From JBASRP01 sp044866075 (GTDB taxonomy: Bacteria > Actinomycetota > AC-67), in assembly GCA_044866075.1 (NCBI GenBank), contig JBIOTQ010000086.1:1-9464 (forward strand): DNA of 9,464 nucleotides, written 5' to 3'. This document shows positions 1 through 5,066 of the stretch, one piece after another. The translations under genes and the position numbers were made by a program. Below the pieces are notes generated by a model. It was given only the letters and a program-made list of their open reading frames with translations, had not been told where the DNA came from and searched no databases. Position 1 is the first letter of the stretch; every line of letters starts with the position of its first letter.

Positions 1-114
1 CTCGAGTACTTCCTCGATCGAGACGTCGTCGTAACCACGCTCTCCGAAGAGTTCGCCGGCGACTTCGATCAGCTTCGCCCGCGTGGCCTCGGCTTTCTCG
101 GACCTGGGACCCAC
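1..114 (-). CDS. TetR-family transcriptional regulator (N-terminus only, cut by window edge)
   Basis: Only the first 38 codons are inside the window; the gene runs off the left edge. The visible sequence (KAEATRAKLIEVAGELFGERGYDDVSIEEVLE) has the start of a TetR DNA-binding domain: helix 1 with the A-x-x-L-F-x-E-x-G-Y-x-x-V-S-I pattern leading into the helix-turn-helix. Two tandem GTG codons (117-115 and 114-112) could start it. The Shine-Dalgarno AAGGAG at 125-120 is only 2 nt from the first but 5 nt from the second, so 114 is preferred. It is divergent from the membrane-protein/SnoaL operon, with two palindromes between them, so it probably represses itself and that operon. The ligand-binding domain is outside the window, so the inducer cannot be guessed. 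Confidence 0.85.
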   Translation of the reverse strand, partial: MGPRSEKAEATRAKLIEVAGELFGERGYDDVSIEEVLE

Positions 115-137
115 CACGTCTCCTTAAGAATTCCCTA

Positions 138-166
138 TTGACAGACCGACGGTCGGTCTCTAGCAT
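138..166 (+). promoter_or_regulatory. Sigma70-type promoter of the membrane protein/SnoaL operon
   Basis: A perfect -35 box TTGACA (138-143) is followed by exactly 17 bp and then TAGCAT (161-166), a 4/6 match to TATAAT. The predicted start point is near 173, about 75 nt before the ATG at 249. The spacer is almost wholly occupied by a TetR-type palindrome and the start point lies in a second one, so a bound repressor should block RNA polymerase. The opposing tetR promoter must lie in the same 130 bp, but I could not place its boxes convincingly. Confidence 0.65.
143..159. promoter_or_regulatory. TetR operator O1 (17-bp perfect palindrome)
   Basis: AGACCGAC-G-GTCGGTCT is a perfect inverted repeat around G151. 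It fits between the -35 and -10 boxes of the rightward promoter. GACCGAC/GTCGGTC half-sites are common in autoregulated TetR-family control regions. The adjacent divergent tetR gene is the obvious candidate binder; that assignment is inferred from position. Confidence 0.65.
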
Positions 167-170
167 ACAT

Positions 171-183
171 ACCGACCGTCGGT
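171..183. promoter_or_regulatory. TetR operator O2 (13-bp perfect palindrome)
   Basis: ACCGAC-C-GTCGGT repeats the core half-sites of O1 around C177, with the centre base changed and shorter symmetry. The two centres are 26 bp apart. This copy covers the predicted transcription start of the rightward operon. Together the sites suggest two repressor dimers flanking the -10 box. Confidence 0.6.
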
Positions 184-248
184 TTCATCCTACAGCGGGC
201 CGGTCCGGCTGGGAAGCCCTGGCCGGCGGCTCCAGAGGAGGGACGAAG

Positions 249-662
249 ATGGCTGCTACTGCCCGGGAGATGCGTCCGATCCCCGATCCGGCGCGCCCGC
301 GGGCCATCCTGCGGATGAACGCGCTGGCTGCGGTGGCCATCGGGTCGCTCATGCTGCTCCTCGCGGGGCCCGTCAATCAGCTCCTCGGGTTAGGAGGTCG
401 CGGACCGCTCGCCATCGCCGGACTGGTCCTTCTCGCGATCGGGTCGGACGAGCTATTCGTCGCAGTGAGACGCGGGCTCCGCCGTTTGCACCTGCGTCTG
501 TTCGCATTCACCGACTTCGCGCTCGTCGCCGCCGGGGTCGCGTTCCTCGCCGCCGGGCCGGCCGCGCTCACCATCCTCGACCGAGCGATCGTCGTTCTCG
601 CGACCGCGGTTCTCGGGTTGTTCGCGGTCGCAGCGTTCCGCGCCGCCCGCTCGCTGTCGTGA
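249..662 (+). CDS. Small four-helix membrane protein of unknown function
   Basis: This encodes a 137-residue protein that I do not recognise as a named family. After an arginine/proline-rich N-terminus (1-22) it has four hydrophobic segments at about 25-47, 53-72, 85-109 and 112-130. They are joined by short loops, with an Arg-rich cytoplasmic-looking loop at 74-83 (RRGLRRLHLR). The ATG at 249 is chosen because GGAGGGA lies 6-12 nt upstream and the protein becomes plausible there. The frame is open back to a TTG at 138, but that codon is the -35 box itself and cannot be in the mRNA. It is first in an operon with the SnoaL-like gene 13 nt downstream, under the predicted TetR-controlled promoter. 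An exporter or sensor accessory role is possible but unsupported. Confidence 0.75.
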   Translation: MAATAREMRPIPDPARPRAILRMNALAAVAIGSLMLLLAGPVNQLLGLGGRGPLAIAGLVLLAIGSDELFVAVRRGLRRLHLRLFAFTDFALVAAGVAFLAAGPAALTILDRAIVVLATAVLGLFAVAAFRAARSLS

Positions 663-675
663 AAGGAGCTTCCTG

Positions 676-1050
676 ATGGCCATGACGGAAACGACACAGG
701 CCGACCTGACCGGCGTGACCGAGGCGTATCTCCGAGCGTGGAACTCCGACGACCCGGCGGAACGTGCGGTCTTGCTCGACCGAACCGTGGCCGACGATGT
801 CGTCTTCGTCGACCCGATGGCTCAGATCGCGGGGCGCGATGCGCTCGCCGATCACATCGCCGCGGTTCGCGCTCAGTTTCCCGGCGTCACGTTCGCTCCG
901 GCGGGGGACGTCGACGCGCACAACGGCGTCTTGCGCGTGCCGTGGACCGCAACGCTCGACGGGACGGTCGCGCTCACGGGCTTGGACGTCGACGATGTCG
1001 GGGCAGACGGCCGGCTGACGCGGATCGTAGGGTTCTTCGACAAGTCATAA
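676..1050 (+). CDS. SnoaL-like / NTF2-fold family protein
   Basis: This encodes a 124-residue single-domain protein. The opening segment VTEAYLRAWNSDDPAERAVLL followed by ADDVVFVDP, the GRDAL turn and an alternating strand-rich C-terminus (VPWTATLDG, GADGRLTRIVGFFD) is the typical layout of the SnoaL/NTF2 alpha+beta cone. Such proteins bind small hydrophobic ligands, and some are isomerases, cyclases or hydrolases; the sequence does not tell which. The ATG at 676 has AAGGAG at 663-668, 7 nt upstream and just after the stop of the preceding gene, so both are one transcript and probably translationally linked. TetR control through the upstream promoter suggests induction by a small molecule. 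A second SnoaL-like domain occurs in this window, fused to the ECF sigma factor. Confidence 0.85.
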   Translation: MAMTETTQADLTGVTEAYLRAWNSDDPAERAVLLDRTVADDVVFVDPMAQIAGRDALADHIAAVRAQFPGVTFAPAGDVDAHNGVLRVPWTATLDGTVALTGLDVDDVGADGRLTRIVGFFDKS

Positions 1051-1068
1051 CGGATCGCGGGACGAGAA

Positions 1069-1097
1069 AGGGTGCGCCGATCTCCTCGGCGCACCCT
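1069..1097. terminator. Bidirectional hairpin terminator between convergent genes
   Basis: A perfect 12-bp stem (1069-1080 with 1086-1097) encloses a 5-nt loop TCTCC. It starts 19 nt after the SnoaL stop and ends 15 nt before the stop of the convergent DGPF gene. There is no U-tract on either side, which is common for terminator hairpins in GC-rich actinobacteria. Confidence 0.7.
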
Positions 1098-1111
1098 CAC
1101 GCTTCCCGACG

Positions 1112-1534
1112 CTATCTCTGGGGACCGGTCTTCTTGCTGATGCGCTCGAAGCGCTCGCGGGTCTCCGGCGTCAGAAGATCATCGAACTCTTCCAGTTCGT
1201 GGACCTCGCGGATCTGGATCTCGACGCCCCCGTCGAACGGCGCCTTCTTCATCCACTCGACGGCCTCGTCGAGGTTCTTCACGTCGATCATCCAGTATCC
1301 GGCTACGAGCTCCTTCGCCTCGGCGAACGGCCCGTCGAAGACCGTCGCCTTCCCACCCTCGAAGCGGATCCGCGCGCCCGCCGACGTCGGCTTCAAGCCC
1401 TGCCCGTCGACCATGACCCCGGCCTCCACGAGCTGTTCGTTGTACTTGCTCATCGTGTCGAGCGCCTCGGGGGAGGGGAGAACACCGGCCTCCGATTCGG
1501 GTGACGCGGGAACGAATACCAAGAACCTCGGCAT
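1112..1534 (-). CDS. YCII-related / DGPF-domain protein
   Basis: This encodes a 140-residue protein of the YCII superfamily. The signature DGPF is at residues 67-70, inside VFDGPFAEAKELVAGYW. It follows a typical N-terminal strand (RFLVFVPAS), the helix PEALDTMSKYNEQLVEAGVMVDGQGL and the stretch LKPTSAGARIRF. DGPF proteins are small alpha/beta-barrel dimers of uncertain activity, and they are the usual genomic partners of ECF42-type sigma factors. No ECF42 gene with TPR extension is visible here; the only sigma factor, 3.5 kb away, has a SnoaL-like tail and belongs to another group. The ATG at 1534 has AAGGAGG with 7-nt spacing. A hydrophilic Glu/Arg-rich tail (about 112-140) follows the domain. 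The gene is monocistronic within the window and its leader contains a strong nested hairpin. Confidence 0.9.
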   Translation of the reverse strand: MPRFLVFVPASPESEAGVLPSPEALDTMSKYNEQLVEAGVMVDGQGLKPTSAGARIRFEGGKATVFDGPFAEAKELVAGYWMIDVKNLDEAVEWMKKAPFDGGVEIQIREVHELEEFDDLLTPETRERFERISKKTGPQR

Positions 1535-1558
1535 GACCTTGCCTCCTTCCTGCTTCCG

Positions 1559-1597
1559 AGCCGGGCCCCGGCCCTCTCGGCCGGTCCGAGCCCGGCT
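1559..1597 (-). repeat. Nested inverted repeat in the DGPF gene leader
   Basis: The outer arms AGCCGGGC (1559-1566) and GCCCGGCT (1590-1597) are perfectly complementary. Inside, CCGGCC (1568-1573) pairs with GGCCGG (1579-1584) around a 5-nt loop. On the minus strand this lies 25-63 nt upstream of the DGPF start codon, beyond its Shine-Dalgarno sequence. It could be a leader RNA structure or simply a GC-rich dyad. Confidence 0.4.
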
Positions 1598-1852
1598 TCC
1601 ATATGAGACGTCGGAGCGGTGCCCGACTCATCGACACGCAAGGGACGACTTTACTTTCTCCGCCCGGGAGCATCGATTCCGGGTCTCACGCGAGCTCGTC
1701 GCTCGGCTCCTCGGCCGGCGTGCTGATCCAGGCGTTCGCGGCGACGACGAGACGCGCTCGCGGCGCCGGACAGCGCGACGGGAAAGGACGACAGATGCGC
1801 GCCCGGCTGCATCTTTCCGGGTCGCGGTGGCAGGAAAAGGGATAGAACGGAC

Positions 1853-1877
1853 GGAACCTCTAGGTGACGGCAACGTC
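1853..1877 (+). promoter_or_regulatory. Possible ECF-sigma promoter of the secreted-protein gene
   Basis: GGAAC (1853-1857), 16 bp, then CGTC (1874-1877) resembles the GGAAC/CGTC boxes recognised by many ECF sigma factors. Transcription would start near 1884, leaving a leader of about 15 nt. No sigma70-like pair was found near the gene. The -10-like CGTC is also the right arm of the hairpin at 1863-1880, so a repressor site is an alternative reading. Confidence 0.35.
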
Positions 1878-1880
1878 ACC
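1863..1880. repeat. GGTGACG-GCAA-CGTCACC inverted repeat
   Basis: A perfect 7-bp inverted repeat is separated by GCAA. As RNA it would be a stem closed by a GNRA-type tetraloop; as DNA it is an 18-bp dyad. It ends 20 bp before the ATG at 1901 and overlaps the proposed ECF -10 box. Confidence 0.45.
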
Positions 1881-1900
1881 CAGCGGATCCGGGGGGTCAC

Positions 1901-2974
1901 ATGAAGCGCGTTCTCGCACTCGGGACGGTCCTCATCTGTGTTCTCGCGGTCGGATCCGCGTTCGGGGTGAGCGACGGGAACTACGATCCTGCGCGCCTCC
2001 ACTGTTCGGGTTACGCGAACAGTTACGCGACCCCAGCGCGCGTCGAGGACGGATGCCACAACTTCACCTTCACGGTGTCCGATGCGGCCGGCCACGAGTA
2101 CTTCGGGATCGGTACGCAGCAGACCGGAGAGGGCGAGCCCGGCCTCATCCCTCCCGAGCTGCCGTTCGGACTGTTCGCCGGCGTGCACGCGCTCGATGTC
2201 TGGTACGACGTGGGCGACGGCTGTACGCGGTACACGATCGATCTCGCGGCCCCGGGGCCTCCCGTCGAGACCGCGTGTCCGTGGTTCGACCCGGCGGCGC
2301 CGAACTTCTACGGGCCGTCCCCCGAACCCGACCCCTCCTCGGGCTTCAAGATCTACTTCGGCGCCGACGACAACCTCGCGGGCGGCGAGCACGACTCCTC
2401 TTACCTCATCAACAACGGTCCGAGCGACGGCGGCGCCGTCCGCCTCGAGTTCGACCCGGCCTCCATCGAAGCGTGGATCGCGGCTCTGCAGGCGCAGGAC
2501 TCCCAGTTCCTGCTGACGCATCCCCTGCCGGTCGGCGAAGCCGGCGCCGGATTCTGCGCGGACAGCATCTGCCTCGCGGTCCAGAGCGAACGCCAGGTCG
2601 CGTACCAGGGTGGCAAGACCGACGGCACGCACCGCTCGCTGGCGAACTACGCCGGCAAGGAATGGGACCCCGAGTCGTGCTCGGGCCCGCACGACCCCGA
2701 ACCCGAAGGGAAGGACTGCGACGACCCGTCCACGCCCGAGGACGAAGACATCACCTACTGGCACAACAAGGAAGGCACGGTCTACGCGGAGCCGGGGATC
2801 CAGATCTTCGCGGACCCTGACCCGCAGGGATCACCGATCGGGCCGTACCCGCTCCCCGCGCTTTACGTCGGGACCTGCGGCCTCATCATCGGTGGGGGCC
2901 CCGCGGCACAGATGCCCGCCGGCCCGCTGACCAATTCCGCCGGGCAGATCGTGATCGAGACGGGCTGCGAGTAG
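1901..2974 (+). CDS. Secreted cysteine-rich protein of unknown function
   Basis: This encodes a 357-residue protein with a clear Sec-type signal peptide: K2-R3, hydrophobic core 4-18, and likely cleavage after GSA (20) or AFG (22). The mature part has ten cysteines in spaced contexts (HCSGY, GCHNF, DGCTR, TACPW, GFCAD, SICLA, ESCSG, KDCDD, GTCGL, TGCE), so several disulfides are likely. No lipobox is present, so release or wall association is expected. The central region (about 145-200) is strand-like with many Gly/Asp residues. An acidic, Pro-rich stretch (about 258-285, DPEPEGKDCDDPSTPEDED) could bind calcium or act as a linker, but no regular repeat is visible. I do not recognise a domain. 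The start has only a G-run (1891-1896) as a possible ribosome binding site. The gene stands alone and converges on the oxidoreductase 12 bp downstream. Confidence 0.8.
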   Translation: MKRVLALGTVLICVLAVGSAFGVSDGNYDPARLHCSGYANSYATPARVEDGCHNFTFTVSDAAGHEYFGIGTQQTGEGEPGLIPPELPFGLFAGVHALDVWYDVGDGCTRYTIDLAAPGPPVETACPWFDPAAPNFYGPSPEPDPSSGFKIYFGADDNLAGGEHDSSYLINNGPSDGGAVRLEFDPASIEAWIAALQAQDSQFLLTHPLPVGEAGAGFCADSICLAVQSERQVAYQGGKTDGTHRSLANYAGKEWDPESCSGPHDPEPEGKDCDDPSTPEDEDITYWHNKEGTVYAEPGIQIFADPDPQGSPIGPYPLPALYVGTCGLIIGGGPAAQMPAGPLTNSAGQIVIETGCE

Positions 2975-2984
2975 CGGCAGCCTG
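2961..2984. terminator. Weak terminator-like hairpin over the convergent gene ends
   Basis: GGCTGC (2963-2968) pairs with GCAGCC (2977-2982), extendable by a G-U and a C-G pair, with an 8-nt loop containing the TAG stop of the secreted-protein gene. It is the only dyad near this 12-bp convergent gap. The stem is short and has no U-tract. Confidence 0.3.
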
Positions 2985-2986
2985 TC

Positions 2987-4360
2987 TCATCCGCTCTGCG
3001 GCGGGATGTTCTGGTTGAGCCGGAACAGGTTGGCCGGGTCGTAGCGGTTCTTGATCGCGCGGAGGCGATCCCACGTCGCGCCCGGATACGCGCGCCGCAC
3101 GGCCTCGGGGCCCTCGTCCACCAAGAAGTTGACGTAGGCGCCCTCGTCGCTCTGACGCAGGATCCCCACGAACTCGTCGACCCACTGTTCGCGGGCCGGC
3201 CGATCCTCCGGTCCCTCCCAGAACGCGGCGACGTTCACCATGATCTTGCTCGAACGGTGCGCGAAGGCGGTGGCGTCGTTCGGGACGCGCGCCATCGCAC
3301 CCCCGAGGACGCGCAGTTGCGCGACCCGCACGGAGGCGTCCGATCTCTCCAGGTGATCGAGGATCGATCGTGCGACGCCCTCGTCGACCGTATCGACGAA
3401 CAACGTCCGGCCGGAGGCGGTCGGGCGGTATTCCTGGTCTTCGGGCGGATAGATCTCGGGATAGGTGATCGGCTTCACCATGTCGACCATCGGCCCGAAG
3501 GCTCGGAAGGGCGCGAGCGCGCGTTCGCCCGCCGCGGGGTCCCCCGCGTAACACACGAGCGCCATCAGCACGAGCCGTCCGTGATACTCCTCGGGAATCA
3601 TCGGCATCGGCGGGGCGACCATGACGTTGGCGATTGTGCTGAGCTCCTCGGGAGACGCCTCCGCCGCGGCGATGAACCCGGCGATGACCTCGACCGTCGC
3701 CGGCAACATCATCATGCCGCCGACGGCCGCCGGGACCTCGTGCAACCGGTAGCGGAACCGGGTCGCGACGCCGAAGTTTCCGCCTCCTCCTCGGATCGCC
3801 CAGAACAGATCGGGATGGTTCTCCTCGTCGACGCGGCGAAGTTCGCCGTCGGCCGTCACGACGTCGGCGGCGAGCAGGTCATCGATCGTGAGGCCGTACT
3901 TGCGCACCAGGTAGCCGATGCCTCCTCCGAGCGTGATGCCGCCGATCCCGACCGACCCCGTGTCCCCGAACCCGGTCGCGAGGCCGTGCGCGCCCGCCGA
4001 CGTCGTGTACTCGGCGGCCGTCAGGCCCGTCTGCGCCCACGCCGTGCGTTCCTCCACGTCGATGTCGAGGTGGTTCATGCGCCGGAGGTCGAGAACGATG
4101 CCTCCATCCGTCGTGCCGTGCCCGGCGCCGCTGTGGCCGCCGCTGCGGACGGCGAGCTCCACGCCGGACTCGCCCGCGAACCGGACGAGGCGAGCGACGT
4201 CGTCCGCGTCGGCGACCTGCACGATCGCCGCCGGCCGGCGGTCGAACTCCCCTGAGAACACTTTGCGGGCGTCGTCGTAGGCGGCGTCGTCGGGGCCGAT
4301 CACGCGTCCCGTGACGTCCTTGCGCAGCTTCTCGACAGAGATCTCGGCTGTGGATCGCAT
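2987..4360 (-). CDS. FAD-binding oxidoreductase, berberine bridge enzyme (PCMH/BBE) type
   Basis: This encodes a 457-residue flavoprotein oxidase/dehydrogenase of the BBE-like family, close to the usual length. The PCMH-type FAD domain spans about 40-210, with RSGGHS at 72-77, where His76 is the expected site of 8-alpha-histidyl FAD attachment. The glycine-rich GSVGIGGITLGGGIGYL follows at 135-151. The BBE C-terminal domain ends in the family signature TWDRL-x-IKNRYDPANLFRLNQNI. In bicovalent members a Cys precedes the glycine motif (GxCxTVG); here the aligned residue is Thr134, so flavin is probably attached only through His76. No signal peptide or Tat motif is present, so it is cytoplasmic. 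Family members oxidise alcohols, sugars or secondary metabolites; the substrate is unknown. The ATG at 4360 has AAGGAG with 7-nt spacing. The gene is monocistronic with a MerR-like promoter. Confidence 0.93.
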   Translation of the reverse strand: MRSTAEISVEKLRKDVTGRVIGPDDAAYDDARKVFSGEFDRRPAAIVQVADADDVARLVRFAGESGVELAVRSGGHSGAGHGTTDGGIVLDLRRMNHLDIDVEERTAWAQTGLTAAEYTTSAGAHGLATGFGDTGSVGIGGITLGGGIGYLVRKYGLTIDDLLAADVVTADGELRRVDEENHPDLFWAIRGGGGNFGVATRFRYRLHEVPAAVGGMMMLPATVEVIAGFIAAAEASPEELSTIANVMVAPPMPMIPEEYHGRLVLMALVCYAGDPAAGERALAPFRAFGPMVDMVKPITYPEIYPPEDQEYRPTASGRTLFVDTVDEGVARSILDHLERSDASVRVAQLRVLGGAMARVPNDATAFAHRSSKIMVNVAAFWEGPEDRPAREQWVDEFVGILRQSDEGAYVNFLVDEGPEAVRRAYPGATWDRLRAIKNRYDPANLFRLNQNIPPQSG

Positions 4361-4387
4361 CGAACAGCTCCTTTCCCAGTCCGTCGC

Positions 4388-4418
4388 ACGCTACGGGTTG
4401 AAGCGCGCTTGAAGTCAA
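4388..4418 (-). promoter_or_regulatory. MerR-type promoter (19-bp spacer with dyad) of the oxidoreductase
   Basis: On the minus strand TTGACT (4418-4413) and TAGCGT (4393-4388) are separated by 19 bp, longer than the optimal 17 and typical of MerR-family-activated promoters. The spacer overlaps a dyad at 4398-4413 with a perfect core AAGCGCGCTT and TTGAA/TTCAA-like flanks (one symmetric mismatch). A larger imperfect repeat spans 4400-4429. Transcription would start about 20 nt before the ATG, leaving room for the ribosome binding site. No merR gene is in the window. Confidence 0.45.
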
Positions 4419-4460
4419 GCGTTCGCTTCTCGTGGGTACGTCGGAGCCGCGGTGGCGATC

Positions 4461-4490
4461 TCGACATGGCCTGACCTGCGTGGATAGGGT
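4461..4490 (+). promoter_or_regulatory. Sigma70-type promoter of the five-helix membrane protein
   Basis: TCGACA (4461-4466, 5/6 to TTGACA), an 18-bp spacer, then TAGGGT (4485-4490, TAnnnT). The start point would be near 4497, giving a leader of about 28 nt that includes the GGAGG ribosome binding site. Confidence 0.4.
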
Positions 4491-4524
4491 CGGACCGCTC
4501 CGAAGGAGGGGGGAGGATCAAGCG

Positions 4525-5061
4525 TTGGCGACGGAGCTGGTTCCGCTCGGACACTGGGACAACTTCTATGTCGTCGTCGGGTCGGCCGCGGGCGCTTTGA
4601 CCGGGCTCCAATTCGTCGTGATCGCGCTCCAGCAAGACGTCACCACGAACATCCGGCACGCTGTTCGGGCGTTCGGCACCCCCACGATCGTTCACTTCAG
4701 TGCCGTCCTGTCGCTGTCGGCCGTCCTCAGCATGCCGCGCCATACGCGGGCGAGTTTGGCGTGGACGGTGCTGGTCATCGCGACCGGATTGCTCGCGTAT
4801 GTGGGGTGGGTGTTCCGCAAGGCGCGCGAGCAGAACGTCTATCAACCGGACCTCGAGGACTGGGTCTTCCACTATTTCTTGCCGGCCGTGGCGTACCTCA
4901 GCATGATCGCCGCCGGAGTAACCGCGTGGCGCGCAGCGAACACTGCGCTCTACTTGATCGCGTCGGGGGTGCTCCTTCTGCTGATCGTCGGCATCCACAA
5001 CGCGTGGGACGCGGCGGTCTACATCATGACCAGGAGATCCGACCAACAGAACGGCGCCTGA
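4525..5061 (+). CDS. Conserved-looking five-helix membrane protein, function unknown
   Basis: This encodes a 178-residue integral membrane protein that I cannot assign to a named family. Hydrophobic segments lie at about 14-36, 53-70, 77-97, 115-135 and 140-158. Distinctive polar spots near helix ends are HWDNFY (10-15), EDWVFHYFLP (111-120) and GIHNAWD (156-162). His, Trp and Asp clustering at membrane borders suggests a functional site. The frame is open from an ATG at 4432, but that part (RWRSRHGLT) is not protein-like. The TTG at 4525 is preferred because GGAGG lies 8 nt upstream, a promoter fits just before it, and the hydrophobic protein begins there. GTG 4480 is a weaker alternative. 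The gene is divergent from the oxidoreductase and converges on the sigma-factor gene with only 5 bp between stop codons, so no terminator fits there. Confidence 0.7.
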   Translation: MATELVPLGHWDNFYVVVGSAAGALTGLQFVVIALQQDVTTNIRHAVRAFGTPTIVHFSAVLSLSAVLSMPRHTRASLAWTVLVIATGLLAYVGWVFRKAREQNVYQPDLEDWVFHYFLPAVAYLSMIAAGVTAWRAANTALYLIASGVLLLLIVGIHNAWDAAVYIMTRRSDQQNGA

Positions 5062-5066
5062 TCCGT

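Larger units (their letters stand above)
1535..1900. other. 366-bp divergent intergenic control region
   Basis: This gap separates the DGPF gene (minus) from the secreted-protein gene (plus). It contains the nested hairpin at 1559-1597, an ECF-like promoter at 1853-1877 and the GCAA-loop hairpin at 1863-1880. Between about 1600 and 1850 I see no convincing gene. A short open frame at 1603-1845 is Arg/Ser-rich, has no ribosome binding site and looks like chance. A weak minus-strand -10-like TAAAGT lies near 1650, without a good -35 box. Confidence 0.5.

Noticed and set aside
1603..1845. 80-codon plus-strand frame in the intergenic region
   Set aside because: There is no Shine-Dalgarno sequence, the composition is Arg/Ser-rich, and it runs through the DGPF leader region. 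It is most likely chance.
1895..1901. Second GGTCACA copy
   Set aside because: No CGTC lies 16 bp downstream and it runs into the start codon of the secreted-protein gene.
738..1904. Open frame of 388 codons on the plus strand
   Set aside because: It overlaps the SnoaL and DGPF genes, both with clear families and ribosome binding sites. Its composition is Arg/Ser-rich without domain features.
1628..2764. Open frame of 378 codons antisense to the secreted-protein gene
   Set aside because: It has no ribosome binding site and Arg/Val-rich low-complexity composition. The plus-strand frame has a signal peptide and organised cysteines.
3257..4255. 332-codon frame antisense to the FAD oxidoreductase
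   Set aside because: It is a mirror of a strongly supported gene, with charged low-complexity composition.
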